A stretch of DNA of 64,000 nt from Pantoea phytobeneficialis (GCF_009728735.1 NZ_CP024639.1:62001-126000), one strand, 5' to 3'; counted from the first letter of the stretch, positions 1 through 9,179 are shown. Numbers and translations: made by a program. Notes: generated by a model from the letters alone, not told the origin.

Positions 1-411
1 AAAGTAATAATAACCATAGTTATCGTTTCATGATTGATAATTAGTGCTATAACTGTGATCTTGCTAATTATCACCTTATTTGGTCAGTTCAGCTGACAGG
101 TAAGCACCGTTGTCCACGCGTGCGCCGGTGATTTTGTATGACGCACCTGCCTGTTTGGCCTGTGCCGCAATTTTGGCTTCTGCGCCATCAAGGGTAGAAG
201 CGGAAGCAGTGATGCTCTGCGCAAAGCTACCGAAAGAAACCAGTGACAGGGTAGAAACTGCAACGAAAGTTTTGATAGATTTCATGGTCATTTCCTCAGA
301 AGTTTATTTAATCGGTGAGGCGTTGTGCCTCGATGTGAGAGAGAATAGACCTGTCGGCGGGTGAGGAAAAGCTGAGGGATTTGCTGAAAGAATTCAAATA
401 TTTTGAATAAA
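1..411. repeat. Direct duplication, left copy (with DUF1471 gene)
   Basis: Positions 1-411 match 2531-2941 with only scattered substitutions. The match covers a DUF1471 gene, its leader and the flanks. Identity fades past about 395 as the AT-rich downstream flank diverges. The window begins at the first base of the match, so the left copy may extend further left. The copies are direct and bracket a Fic gene and another DUF1471 gene. Confidence 0.9.
76..285 (-). CDS. DUF1471 (YdgH/BhsA/McbA-type) small periplasmic protein
   Basis: A 69-residue exported protein. It has a Sec signal peptide of about 22 residues ending in SFGSFA, followed by a short mature part with the family hallmarks STLDGAEAKIAAQA and YKITGARV. 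Members such as BhsA and McbA are small periplasmic or outer-membrane stress proteins that affect biofilm and surface properties; the exact role here is not visible. I chose the second ATG because the GAGGA ribosome site sits only 1-2 bases before the first ATG and about 7 before the second. It is nearly identical to the gene at 2606-2815 through a local duplication, and a more distant paralogue lies at 2267-2482. Confidence 0.85.
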   Translation of the reverse strand: MKSIKTFVAVSTLSLVSFGSFAQSITASASTLDGAEAKIAAQAKQAGASYKITGARVDNGAYLSAELTK

Positions 412-805
412 AATCAAACAACCAGTCTGCTTCATCACATTAACGTTGCCAGGACTCAACGTAATCCCTCTGAACCCAATACTCCCACCAGCCATTCATC
501 AAATACACGTATTTGGGTACATAGATGACGGTGAGATGAGTAGATGATGAAGATAAGATTTCAGTCTTCAAGTAGGAGAGCCTTGGCAGAGCCTGATTAG
601 TCAACGAGATGAGCTGGATCAACCAATTGAGTCATTTCCCCCTGAGAAGGTTTTCAATCGATTGAATAGGCATGGTCACAACCCATCGTTGTCTGACATA
701 CAGCCAAGTCGTGGCATAGATCACCACGACCAATATGCAATTACCAAATTCGTTACTGTATCTTGGCAAGAGAGACGACTGCGGATTGAATGTATTTGTT
801 CTTTG
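412..805. other. Non-coding stretch without recognised features
   Basis: About 390 bases between the duplicated DUF1471 unit and the Fic gene. A 60-codon minus-strand frame (440-622) has no recognisable domain and no clear ribosome site, so I do not call it. No RNA gene or mobile element is visible. Confidence 0.4.
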
Positions 806-1885
806 TCAGCTATGGGCAATCAGTAATTTGCACAAGGGCTCGTTGATGTAATAGTTAGCCCTACCAACTTTCTGTTTAATTAAAAATTTATGTTCAACCA
901 GTTGTTCAAGATACTTAGTAGCCGTTATTCGTGTCACACCCAACTCTTCAACAATAAATTCAATTTTAGTATAGGGGTGATTGAAAAGATTGTTGAGTAA
1001 ATCCTGACTGTATATTTTAGGCAACTGATCGCGGATGCCATGTTTCACACTCGCCATCAAGGATTTCATTTGCGTAATAAGGGATATAGTGTTTTTGGCC
1101 GTATCAATAACGCCCTCAAGCATAAATAGCAGCCAAGGTTCCCAATTACCTGTATTTCTTACCTCTTGTAAATTAGAATAATATGCAGCCTTATGATAAA
1201 TAATGAAGCGACTCAGGTATAAAACAGGTAGGTTGAGCAAGTCCTTGATCACTAAGTACAGGATATTTAAGATACGTCCTGTCCTGCCATTACCATCGTA
1301 GAACGGATGTATACTTTCAAACTGATGGTGAATGATAGCCATCTTGACCAGAGGATCGGCATCACAAATGCTGTCATCATTGATAAAGGTGATGAGGTTG
1401 TCCATTAGCGATGAAATTTCATCAGCATGCTGGGGCGGCGTATAGATGATTTCACCAGTACTTGCGTTCTTCAGGTCTGTCCCAGGAAGCCTGCGAAGAC
1501 CAGCATTATTACGCTCCAATTGCTGTTGCACGGCAAGAATGTCACCAAGACGAATCAGCTTGTTTTTACGGGCCATATGGAAGCCTTGCTTCAGAGCAAA
1601 CGCATAGTCCTGCACCTCTTTAGTGGCTGGGTTTGTAATGGCTTCCTGAAACAAACTGGCCTTGTATAGTTCATCGTGCGTAGTGACGATGTTCTCTACT
1701 TCAGAACTGTCTTTAGCCTCTTGTAATGAGAGGGTATTAATCAAAATGGCTTCATTTGGGATACTGGCCGCAACGCCCTTCAGCTCCGCAAGATAACGAT
1801 GAGCTTCAGCGGTCTTTTTGAGTACCGCACGCGTTTCCCACTTCTCAATATTCGCCAAGGGTAGATGAGTAAGAATCGCTGACAT
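806..1885 (-). CDS. Fic-domain protein with N-terminal inhibitory motif and C-terminal winged helix
   Basis: A 359-residue protein. The Fic core carries the canonical active motif HPFYDGNGRTGR at about residues 193-204, so AMP transfer from ATP to a protein hydroxyl is expected; the target is unknown. Residues 60-65 (SSEVEN) fit the (S/T)xxxE(G/N) inhibitory motif of class II, self-inhibited Fic enzymes. The last 60 or so residues resemble a winged helix-turn-helix. An upstream in-frame ATG at 1942 exists, but the start at 1885 follows an AAGAGA ribosome-site-like stretch and begins directly with the usual N-terminal region. The gene lies between the two copies of the DUF1471 duplication, which suggests later insertion or duplication around it. 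Confidence 0.88.
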   Translation of the reverse strand: MSAILTHLPLANIEKWETRAVLKKTAEAHRYLAELKGVAASIPNEAILINTLSLQEAKDSSEVENIVTTHDELYKASLFQEAITNPATKEVQDYAFALKQGFHMARKNKLIRLGDILAVQQQLERNNAGLRRLPGTDLKNASTGEIIYTPPQHADEISSLMDNLITFINDDSICDADPLVKMAIIHHQFESIHPFYDGNGRTGRILNILYLVIKDLLNLPVLYLSRFIIYHKAAYYSNLQEVRNTGNWEPWLLFMLEGVIDTAKNTISLITQMKSLMASVKHGIRDQLPKIYSQDLLNNLFNHPYTKIEFIVEELGVTRITATKYLEQLVEHKFLIKQKVGRANYYINEPLCKLLIAHS

Positions 1886-2039
1886 AGATAAAATTGTCTC
1901 TTTTATATATTTGAGATTGATGACGTATATAGATAATCGCAAAAATTATACATTAACCCCAACACATGTATAGTTTCTACCACTTTTTATACATGTTTCA
2001 CCTGTCAGATTTCAGCGTAAAGGTACCAGACTCTGCCGA

Positions 2040-2150
2040 TTAACGACTGATTTCTTGAAATTTTTCACATTTCTGTAGCGCCCTGTTGCTTTCAAAGAAC
2101 ACGGCGTAGGCTGAGGGTAGCCAGTGCGCAGTGATGGTCGGTTGATGCAT
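2040..2150 (-). CDS. Possible 36-residue small protein
   Basis: A 37-codon frame starts with ATG seven bases after a strong AGGAG ribosome site and encodes a 36-residue peptide with no signal peptide or membrane segment (begins MHQPTITAHW, ends EISR). I do not recognise it. It could be a real small gene or the N-terminal remnant of a longer one. It fills most of the gap between the Fic gene and the DUF1471 gene and reads the same way as both. The call rests only on the ribosome site and an uninterrupted frame. Confidence 0.3.
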   Translation of the reverse strand: MHQPTITAHWLPSAYAVFFESNRALQKCEKFQEISR

Positions 2151-2212
2151 TACATTCTCCTCAGAGGACTGAGAAAAAATGTCAACGCTATTCAGGACGG
2201 GTCACAGATACG

Positions 2213-2240
2213 AAAAAGGCCGCCCTTGCGGCGACCTTTC
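2213..2240 (-). terminator. Rho-independent terminator of the DUF1471 gene at 2267-2482
   Basis: Read on the minus strand, a GC-rich hairpin (AGGTCGCC, loop GCAA, GGGCGGCCT) is followed by a run of five T. It lies about 25 bases after the stop codon of the DUF1471 gene. Confidence 0.7.
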
Positions 2241-2266
2241 TCGGCACTTCCCTGTACGACCATCCG

Positions 2267-2482
2267 TTATTTGTACAGTTCTGCGGTCATGTGAACACGG
2301 TTATTGGTGTTCGCTTCGGTGATTTTGTACTGTGCACCCTGCTGTGCGGCCTGTGCAGCAATTTTCGCTTCTGCACCGTCCAGGGTTGAAGAGGTAACAG
2401 AGATGCTCTGCGCGAAGCTGGCTGCTGACATCAGGGAAAGAGCGGCTACAGCGGCGATAGACAGTGCTTTGATAGTTTTCAT
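2267..2482 (-). CDS. DUF1471 small periplasmic protein (divergent paralogue)
   Basis: A 71-residue protein with a Sec signal peptide of about 24 residues (ending AASFA) and the DUF1471 core STLDGAEAKIAAQAAQ followed by YKITEAN. An AAGGA ribosome site lies a few bases before the ATG. It is clearly related to, but distinct from, the two near-identical genes on either side (76-285 and 2606-2815). The cluster therefore arose by an older divergence plus a recent duplication. A likely terminator follows at 2213-2240. The family is linked to stress and surface adaptation; no specific role can be read here. Confidence 0.85.
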   Translation of the reverse strand: MKTIKALSIAAVAALSLMSAASFAQSISVTSSTLDGAEAKIAAQAAQQGAQYKITEANTNNRVHMTAELYK

Positions 2483-2530
2483 GGTCTTAATCCTTAATGG
2501 GTCTGTTTGGAAGGCTGTGTGCCTTCGATG

Positions 2531-2941
2531 AAAGTAATAATAACCATAGTTATCGTTTCATGATTGATAATTAGTGCGATAACTGTGATCGTGCTAATTA
2601 TTACCTTATTTGGTCAGTTCAGCTGACAGGTAAGCACCGTTGTCCACGCGTGCGCCGGTGATTTTGTATGACGCGCCTGCCTGTTCGGCCTGCGCCGCGA
2701 TTTTGGCTTCTGCGCCATCCAGGGTGGAAGCGGAAGCGGTGATGCTCTGCGCAAAGCTGCCGAAAGAGACCAGTGACAGGGCCGTAACTGCAACGAAAGT
2801 TTTGATAGATTTCATGGTCATTTCCTCAGAATTTTGTTTAATCGGTGAGGCGTTGTGCCTCGATGTGAGAGAGAATAGACCTGTCGGCGGGTGAGCAAAA
2901 GCTGATTGATTTGCTGAAATAATTCAAAAAAATTGAATAAT
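2531..2941. repeat. Direct duplication, right copy (with DUF1471 gene)
   Basis: Right copy of the repeat at 1-411, offset by exactly 2530 bases through most of its length. It includes promoter leader, coding region and 3' flank. The few substitutions inside the gene are mostly silent or conservative, which indicates a recent event. Confidence 0.9.
2606..2815 (-). CDS. DUF1471 small periplasmic protein (duplicate of 76-285)
   Basis: A 69-residue protein identical to the first DUF1471 product except for a few residues (for example AEQAGA for AKQAGA, and TALS for STLS in the signal peptide). Signal peptide, core motif and ribosome site are all preserved, so both copies look functional. The second ATG is preferred for spacing from the GAGGA site. 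It heads a same-strand series of DUF1471 genes and sits about 540 bases from the divergent dynamin operon. Confidence 0.85.
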   Translation of the reverse strand: MKSIKTFVAVTALSLVSFGSFAQSITASASTLDGAEAKIAAQAEQAGASYKITGARVDNGAYLSAELTK

Positions 2942-3353
2942 AGTTAATCGGTAAATTGGACCGTTACGATCAGCGGTCTGTTTGCTGGCTAACATCAAAT
3001 GGAGGTTTCCCGACAGGCGAAAAGATGACGCTATTGGGTCCTGGATGATTTATCCAGGTTTGCCATCAATAACCAACAGAAATTCACAGTCAGTATCAGC
3101 CGGATGTAAAGATGTCGGCCCTCAATGCGAAACATCAGGATAACCGTCATTACGCCGGTTTCTTTTAAAGGCTACGTTGTTTACCCCTGGCAGAAAGCTG
3201 TTCAGCGACCTTCTTTCTCTCGCTGTAGCGGTGGGTAAGACAAGTGGCCCGACAACTAAAGTTTGATATACAAGTGCCGATAGCATTTTTCTATTCTGAC
3301 GTGCATGTCCTGACTACGGATAAGCACCTCGCTTCATCAGTAAGGAAACTGCC
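2942..3353. other. Upstream region of the dynamin-like operon
   Basis: About 410 bases between the divergent DUF1471 gene and the first dynamin-like gene. No protein-coding frame with a supported start, RNA or repeat is evident. It should hold the operon promoter. A ribosome site (TAAGGAAA) lies just before the ATG at 3354. Confidence 0.4.
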
Positions 3354-5543
3354 ATGACGACGGCTGAAGCCCTACCCGAAAGTCTTTACCAGCAGCTACT
3401 ACAACATGTCAGCACCCTGCTCAAAAGCATTGCACAAGATAGTGAAGACCCAACGCTGGCCAGTGCGCAAAGCCAGGCTCGCGAGAATCTAAACGCCATC
3501 AACACGACAATCACTGATGCAATCAATGAGCTACGTCGCAATGCAGAACATAAGACCTTCACCATCGCTTTCTACGGCGAAACCAATGCAGGGAAATCCA
3601 CCTTGATCGAAACCTTGCGCATTTTACTCCAGGAACGCAGCAAACAGACGCAGCGCGAACAGTTCACGGCATTGCAGCAGGCATCAGGACTGAGTGAGGA
3701 AGCGTTGCTGGCTCTGGAGGCAGAGATTCGAACACTTGGCGACCAACACGATCAGGTACTGAGTGATATCGCCCAGGCAACCACTCGCCATGACGAACGC
3801 CAACAATATCAACAGTTGCAAGAGACTGAATTGGCTGATCAGGTCGGGAAAATCAAGGCCCGGGCGAATTTTTTGCAGCGCCTGCTCAACTTACTTCGCA
3901 AACTGCCCGAAGAGATAGCGTTGCTCCAGCTGCAAGCCAGTTCAGCAGCATTGTCCAGCCAACGCCAAGCTGAACTCGCACCATTGCATCAATTGAGTGA
4001 GACGATTCAGGGCCAACTGACAGCCGTGAACCACCGTCATGCCACAACGTTAAACAACCTGCACCAGTTATCGGCTTATGAAGACGGCAGCATTATTGGT
4101 GACGGGCGTGCGGATTTCACCCGGCAAACCCAGGCATATGAATTCGAAATGAACGGGCAAGCCTTCAAACTGCTCGACGTACCGGGTATTGAGGGCGAAG
4201 AAAGTAAGGTCAGCGAACAAATCAACAATGCAGTTAAACGCGCCCATGCGGTGTTCTATGTCACCGCCAAGGCTGCACCACCGCAAACCGGAGATGCCGG
4301 CCGGAAGGGCACGCTGGAAAAAATCAAAGCACAGCTCGGGGATCAGACAGAAGTCTGGACGCTATACAACAAACGCATCACCAATCCCCTGGCACTGCAA
4401 AAGTCAGCTTTAGCCAGTACTGATGAGCAGACCAGCCTGGGTGATCTGGACCGCACCATGACCGAACATTTGGGGCAGCACTATCAGCGCAGCGTTGTCC
4501 TCAGTGCGTTACCCGCTTTTTACGCCGCCGCGATTTGCCTGGTACCGCGTTCACCAGCAGCCACCAGCCGTCAGAAATTCCTCGCGACACAGGCACCCGA
4601 GGTGCTGCTGGAGAAAACCGGTGTCAAACAGTTCTGTCAGTTTCTGACCCAGGACATGGTCACCAACGTCAGAGAGAAAATTCGCCGTTCCAATCTGAAT
4701 AAGGTGCAGCAGGTTTTCCATCACGTTTGCTCACGAGTTAAAGCGCTACAGACTGAAAACTTCGCGCCGTTGGCAGCGAAACTGGACGAAGAAGCGCAAA
4801 GTGCCAGGCATCAGCTTGCCATAGCATTCAAAGCCCTCAATTCGCGCCTGGCTAACGCTGGGGAGCAGTCGATCGGTATTTTCGAAGATGCCGTACGCAC
4901 ACGCATCTATGACCGCATTAGCGATGACATCAGCAATGATCAGTTCAAAGCAACGCTCGAACAACTGCTGGAACAGGAAAGTGCAACATTACAACGTGAA
5001 CTTCCTGTTGCGCTCGACAAGCAGATAAGACTCTTTCAGGGGAACGTCAGTGACATCATTAAACGCTTCGAAGCTCATGCAGCCGAGCTATTAGACGGCT
5101 ACGCAAAGGTGGGTAAAACCCGGCTAGCCCGCGAATTTGATCTGAAAATTGATATCGACAATGGCATTAGCGTATGGGGGATCCTGGGAAGCCTGGCAGG
5201 GGCGGCAGCAATGATCTGGAATCCGGTGACCTGGCCCCTGATGGTGCTGGGAGCGGCAGGGATCTTAATCAACCTCGCTAAAGCAGTCTGGAGTTTCTTC
5301 GACTCTGACTACAAGAAAAGTCAGCAACGCAAATCCGCTGATGAAAACCTCGAAAAAGCCTGCGACACGCTTCGTGAAGGCTTTTCCAACACCCTGAAGC
5401 AAGCACTCCCGCCGCTGCAAAAGGTCATCGACCAGCTCGACCACGCGCTTGAACAACCTGCCGTGCAAGCCCGCCACATTAACCAAACACTTGATGTCGC
5501 CCATCTCAGCCTGAAGAAGATGGCTCGCGACCTGACTGCCTGA
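3354..5543 (+). CDS. Dynamin-like GTPase, LeoC-type partner
   Basis: A 729-residue large GTPase. The P-loop GETNAGKS is at residues 75-82, the switch II motif DVPGIEG near 273-279, and a G4-like NKRI near 340. A long glutamine-rich helical (coiled-coil) insert lies between G1 and G3. A hydrophobic stretch at about 604-650 is rich in Gly, Ala, Ile and Trp, like the membrane paddle of bacterial dynamins. It is followed after 11 bases by a second GTPase gene, so they form an operon. The pair resembles LeoC and LeoA of enterotoxigenic E. coli. Assignment to LeoC rather than another dynamin family is by size and context only. Probable action is remodelling or sensing the inner membrane. Confidence 0.7.
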   Translation: MTTAEALPESLYQQLLQHVSTLLKSIAQDSEDPTLASAQSQARENLNAINTTITDAINELRRNAEHKTFTIAFYGETNAGKSTLIETLRILLQERSKQTQREQFTALQQASGLSEEALLALEAEIRTLGDQHDQVLSDIAQATTRHDERQQYQQLQETELADQVGKIKARANFLQRLLNLLRKLPEEIALLQLQASSAALSSQRQAELAPLHQLSETIQGQLTAVNHRHATTLNNLHQLSAYEDGSIIGDGRADFTRQTQAYEFEMNGQAFKLLDVPGIEGEESKVSEQINNAVKRAHAVFYVTAKAAPPQTGDAGRKGTLEKIKAQLGDQTEVWTLYNKRITNPLALQKSALASTDEQTSLGDLDRTMTEHLGQHYQRSVVLSALPAFYAAAICLVPRSPAATSRQKFLATQAPEVLLEKTGVKQFCQFLTQDMVTNVREKIRRSNLNKVQQVFHHVCSRVKALQTENFAPLAAKLDEEAQSARHQLAIAFKALNSRLANAGEQSIGIFEDAVRTRIYDRISDDISNDQFKATLEQLLEQESATLQRELPVALDKQIRLFQGNVSDIIKRFEAHAAELLDGYAKVGKTRLAREFDLKIDIDNGISVWGILGSLAGAAAMIWNPVTWPLMVLGAAGILINLAKAVWSFFDSDYKKSQQRKSADENLEKACDTLREGFSNTLKQALPPLQKVIDQLDHALEQPAVQARHINQTLDVAHLSLKKMARDLTA

Positions 5544-5554
5544 GGAAACAGATA

Positions 5555-7261
5555 ATGAAATCTACCCTTGACCTCTTTTTGAGCCAGAATAGCAAGGCCG
5601 TCGCATTACTTGGCAAGTTGCGTACCTTTCTTGAGCAAGGCATTGCGCTTGGCGTGAACATCGACCCTTCGCTGTTCGGTAAACTTGAACATGTGGGTGA
5701 GCATCTCGCCGACGGGAAACTCAAGATTGCCCTTATCGGTGGCTTTTCTGAAGGTAAAACCTCCATCGCCGCCGCCTGGATGGAACGCCTGGACAAGGCG
5801 AGTATGTATATCAGCCAGCAGGAATCTTCCAATGAAGTGAAAGTATACGAAGTCGGTGACAACTTCGTACTGATCGATACTCCGGGGTTGTTCGGCTTCA
5901 AGGAGCAATTCAACGCGGATTTGCAGGCGATGGAGAAGTACAAAGACATCACCCGCAAATATGTCAGCGAAGCCCATCTGGTGTTGTACGTGATGAATTC
6001 AACCAACCCGATCAAAGACAGCCACAAGGACGATCTCAACTGGTTATTCCGCACCCTTGACCTGCTACCACGTACCGTCTTCGTCCTTAGCCGTTTCGAC
6101 GAAGTGGCAGATGTCGAAGACGAAGCCAGTTACGCGCAAAACCTCCAGGTCAAGCGCAACAATGTTGCAAGCCGCCTGCGTGAAGCCATTGGTGCCAGCG
6201 AAGCCGAGCTGGCAGCACTCAGTATCGTGGCTGTTGCGGCCAACCCGTTCGATATGGGTACCGACTATTGGCTTGAGCATCTTGACCAGTTTAAGGCGCT
6301 GTCGCACATCGACTCGTTGCAGCAGGCAACCGCTCTTAAGATCCAGACCAGCGGCGGTCCTGAGGCGATGGCTGAGCAGGCACGTAAAAGCGTCATTCTT
6401 GATGTGCTGCATAAGGAATTGCCATTGGCCGTAGAAAACGACCAACGCCTTGGAGCTGAAGTCGAGCGTTTAACGGTAATAAACCGCCACCTCACCCGCC
6501 AACTTGATGAAGCTAACCTGCAAATCCAGGAAGCACGCATCGGCTTACGTGATTTTATTGCCCGTTATTTTTCCGGCATGATCCTGCGTACTCAAGGTCT
6601 TACCCTGGAGACATTCGCTGAGTTCTTTGAACGCGAAATTGGCAAGGATGGTGTCATGGTGACCACTCGCTTGCAGAATGAGTTCGATCGCCAACTCAAC
6701 GGCGTTAGCCAGGAGTTGAGCCGGATGCGTTTGAGTTTCGATGCAGAGATCGCCCATTACAACAGCACCGTGGTGAATTTCGGTAAACAAGGCGTCAGCT
6801 ACGTTATCAAAGGTAATTTCATCAATAATGGTAGCGTGCTGGCGGCACGCGACGGCATTGTCACCGCGGCGAAAACGTTGGGGCTGGATTTAACCAAAGC
6901 ACTTAAATTTAAGCCGTGGGGAGCGGTTAATCTGGCGAAAAATATCAATGGCGTGCTGGCGGTGGCTGGATTGGCTCTGGAGGCCTATGACTCTTGGAAA
7001 CACCACGAACGCAAAGAAGCTGTTAACGAAGCCGTGAAAGATATGATTGCAAACTTCAATACGCAGCGCGAAGAGCTGCTGGCGATGGTTAATAGCGATA
7101 CCTTCCAGGCAAACTTCTTCCCTGACTATGCCGCGTTAAAAGTGAATGCCAACGACGTTAACGATGCTATTAATACCCAAACGCAACTACGCTCCCAGTT
7201 CCAGGCGTGGCGTGAAAGCGGTGAATTGATTGAAGGGGAATTCACGCGTCTGGAAGCATGA
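5555..7261 (+). CDS. Dynamin-like GTPase, LeoA family
   Basis: A 568-residue protein close in length to LeoA (about 570). The P-loop GGFSEGKTS is at residues 62-70, DTPGLFG at about 109-115, and the G4 equivalent is SRFD near 180, where (N/T)KxD would be usual. The middle is helical. Near the C-terminus lie Ala/Val/Leu-rich segments suited to membrane contact. LeoA was found as a factor for labile-enterotoxin output in E. coli, and its structure is that of a bacterial dynamin. No toxin gene occurs here, so a membrane-protective or antiphage role is plausible but inferred. The gene is 11 bases from the upstream partner and has its own ribosome site (GAGGAAAC). Confidence 0.75.
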   Translation: MKSTLDLFLSQNSKAVALLGKLRTFLEQGIALGVNIDPSLFGKLEHVGEHLADGKLKIALIGGFSEGKTSIAAAWMERLDKASMYISQQESSNEVKVYEVGDNFVLIDTPGLFGFKEQFNADLQAMEKYKDITRKYVSEAHLVLYVMNSTNPIKDSHKDDLNWLFRTLDLLPRTVFVLSRFDEVADVEDEASYAQNLQVKRNNVASRLREAIGASEAELAALSIVAVAANPFDMGTDYWLEHLDQFKALSHIDSLQQATALKIQTSGGPEAMAEQARKSVILDVLHKELPLAVENDQRLGAEVERLTVINRHLTRQLDEANLQIQEARIGLRDFIARYFSGMILRTQGLTLETFAEFFEREIGKDGVMVTTRLQNEFDRQLNGVSQELSRMRLSFDAEIAHYNSTVVNFGKQGVSYVIKGNFINNGSVLAARDGIVTAAKTLGLDLTKALKFKPWGAVNLAKNINGVLAVAGLALEAYDSWKHHERKEAVNEAVKDMIANFNTQREELLAMVNSDTFQANFFPDYAALKVNANDVNDAINTQTQLRSQFQAWRESGELIEGEFTRLEA

Positions 7262-7274
7262 CCACAAGGGTAGC

Positions 7275-7314
7275 GGTGCCCACATGGCAAATCAACAAAC
7301 GGCCAATGGGCACC
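7275..7314. terminator. Inverted repeat after the dynamin operon
   Basis: GGTGCCCA (7275-7282) pairs with TGGGCACC (7307-7314), with further imperfect pairing inside. It begins 14 bases after the stop of the LeoA-like gene and lies between convergent genes. There is no long T run, so termination is probable rather than certain. Confidence 0.45.
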
Positions 7315-7374
7315 ACTTATAATGAGTTTTTGAGTAAATGAGTGTATGAGTTTCATTGCAAGGTCATACTGTCG

Positions 7375-8271
7375 TTAAGGTAATACCTTGCTCCAGGTTT
7401 GAGTATTGCGTCGTTCGCCAAGCTCACTCCCGGTCTCAATCAGCCTGCGGGCATTCGGTGATAGCTGTCCACTGCGCCAGAGATAATGAATTTCGGTATA
7501 CCCTACCTCACCGAGCGAATGGCTGCGTACATGCTGATGTCCTGGCAAGGTTTGTAATACGGAACGCAACACCCAGGCCGCCCCCATCCCTGCTGTCACG
7601 CAAGCCAGCATCGTATGGTATGACTCAATTTCCGTCACCGGCAGATGGCTGATGCGCGCTTCTGCCAGCCATCGATCCATGCGGAAGCGAAACGAGCAAT
7701 CATGGCGAAATCCATAGAGTTCGGCACACTGGAGATCCGATGGCTTTCTGACCGCAGGATGATTGAGTTCCGTGATCAGCAACATTTCGTCGACAAAGGC
7801 CAGTCGGCTTTCAAGGGCCTTTGACTGTACCGGGCCATCAGTCAGGGCAATGTCGAGTGTTCCATCTGCCACATGTTGCACCAAAACCTCCGAGGCTTCG
7901 TGCCGGATATCGAGGCCAATACCGCTGTATCGTTTACGGAAGGTGCCAATCAATGCCGGCATAAAATCGACCAGAACCACATCCAGCGCGCCAATCACCA
8001 GTTTTCCTCCCAGATCCTCTTCTCGCATCAACAGACGGGTGCTGTCGGTGAGGTCCAGAATACGTTGCGCGTGGTCCAGCAGTAGCCGCCCGTTCTGCGA
8101 GAGGGACATCCCCTGGCGGTCGCGCAGAAAGAGTTCGCAGCCTAAATCCTGTTCAAGCTGCTGGATGCGTACCGTGATGCCTGAAGGAACGCGGTTTAAC
8201 ACCCGAGCCGCGCCTGAAATCGATCCGGTCTGCGCTACCGCACAGAAGGCCCTGAGTTGAGAAAGGTGCAT
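7375..8271 (-). CDS. LysR-family transcriptional regulator
   Basis: A 298-residue regulator. The N-terminal winged helix-turn-helix (residues 1-60, with GSISGAARVLNRVPSGITVRI as the recognition region) is followed by the two-lobed substrate-binding domain from about residue 90. It is transcribed divergently from the SDR gene at 8399, with 127 bases between. By the usual rule for this family it probably controls that gene and itself. The inducer cannot be deduced. Confidence 0.88.
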   Translation of the reverse strand: MHLSQLRAFCAVAQTGSISGAARVLNRVPSGITVRIQQLEQDLGCELFLRDRQGMSLSQNGRLLLDHAQRILDLTDSTRLLMREEDLGGKLVIGALDVVLVDFMPALIGTFRKRYSGIGLDIRHEASEVLVQHVADGTLDIALTDGPVQSKALESRLAFVDEMLLITELNHPAVRKPSDLQCAELYGFRHDCSFRFRMDRWLAEARISHLPVTEIESYHTMLACVTAGMGAAWVLRSVLQTLPGHQHVRSHSLGEVGYTEIHYLWRSGQLSPNARRLIETGSELGERRNTQTWSKVLP

Positions 8272-8398
8272 TCGGCATTCTCATTTAATGAATGATAGGT
8301 TCTATTAATTTCATTTTTCAGAATGCTGGTCAAATCCTATATTGCTTCACAGATAACCATTATCCCGGCGGATGAAGCCCGGAAAACAGGAGAAAATT

Positions 8399-9151
8399 AT
8401 GGATTTAGGCCTAAAGAATGCCAGAGTCATGCTAAGTGGTGGCACACGCGGTATTGGTCGAGCCATTGCCGAAGCATTTTTGTCAGAAGGGGCAAGCGTC
8501 GCTTTCTGTGCGAGGAAGGGCGAAGAAATTGACGCGGCTCAGGCCGCAATGGGCAACCAGGCATTCGGTTATAAAGTTGACGTGACAGAATCAGATCAGG
8601 TACGCGCCTGGGCTGAGGATGCTGCCGAAAAAATGGGTGGTATCGACATCGTTATTCCCAACGTCAGCGCACTGGCCGGGGGTTCCGACCCGGAAACATG
8701 GCGTCTGGCTTTCGAGACCGACCTGCTCGGTTCTGTGAGCATGGTAAACGCTGCGTTGCCCTGGCTCCGCCAGTCACAATCAGGTTCAGTGGTTCTTATT
8801 TCAAGCGTATCAGGTCGAGAAGTGGATATGTTTGCCGAGCCTTATGGGGTATTAAAGAGCGCGTTAATTCATTATGGTATAACCCTGTCGGCAAAACTGG
8901 CACCCGAGAAAATTCGGGTAAACACTGTGTCTCCGGGCAACGTTTACTTCGTAGATGGGGTTTGGGGGAAAATCGAGCGCGAAACGCCCGATCTCTTTGC
9001 CGAATGTCTGGCAATGAACCCAATGGGACGAATGGCTCGTCCGGATGAAGTGGCTAAAGCCGTGCTTTTTCTTGCCAGCTCCGCTGCCAGCTTCACGACG
9101 GGCACCAATCTCACTGTCGACGGTGGACTGACAAAAGGTGTTCAGTTCTGA
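8399..9151 (+). CDS. Short-chain dehydrogenase/reductase (SDR)
   Basis: A 250-residue classical SDR. The cofactor motif SGGTRGIGRAIAE starts near residue 14. Where NNAG is typical it has PNVSA. The catalytic Ser is in VLISSVSGRE and the YxxxK is YGVLK. The C-terminal DGGLTKGVQF is typical. NAD(P)H-dependent oxidation or reduction of an unknown alcohol or ketone is expected. The start at 8399 follows an AGGAGA site; an in-frame ATG at 8372 has no such signal. It is divergent from a LysR gene that likely regulates it, and a Nudix gene follows on the same strand 28 bases later. Confidence 0.88.
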   Translation: MDLGLKNARVMLSGGTRGIGRAIAEAFLSEGASVAFCARKGEEIDAAQAAMGNQAFGYKVDVTESDQVRAWAEDAAEKMGGIDIVIPNVSALAGGSDPETWRLAFETDLLGSVSMVNAALPWLRQSQSGSVVLISSVSGREVDMFAEPYGVLKSALIHYGITLSAKLAPEKIRVNTVSPGNVYFVDGVWGKIERETPDLFAECLAMNPMGRMARPDEVAKAVLFLASSAASFTTGTNLTVDGGLTKGVQF

Positions 9152-9179
9152 GTAATTTACCGCATTAAAGGGGGGCTTT

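Noticed and set aside
440..622. 60-codon minus-strand frame
   Set aside because: No clear ribosome site, family or composition signal.
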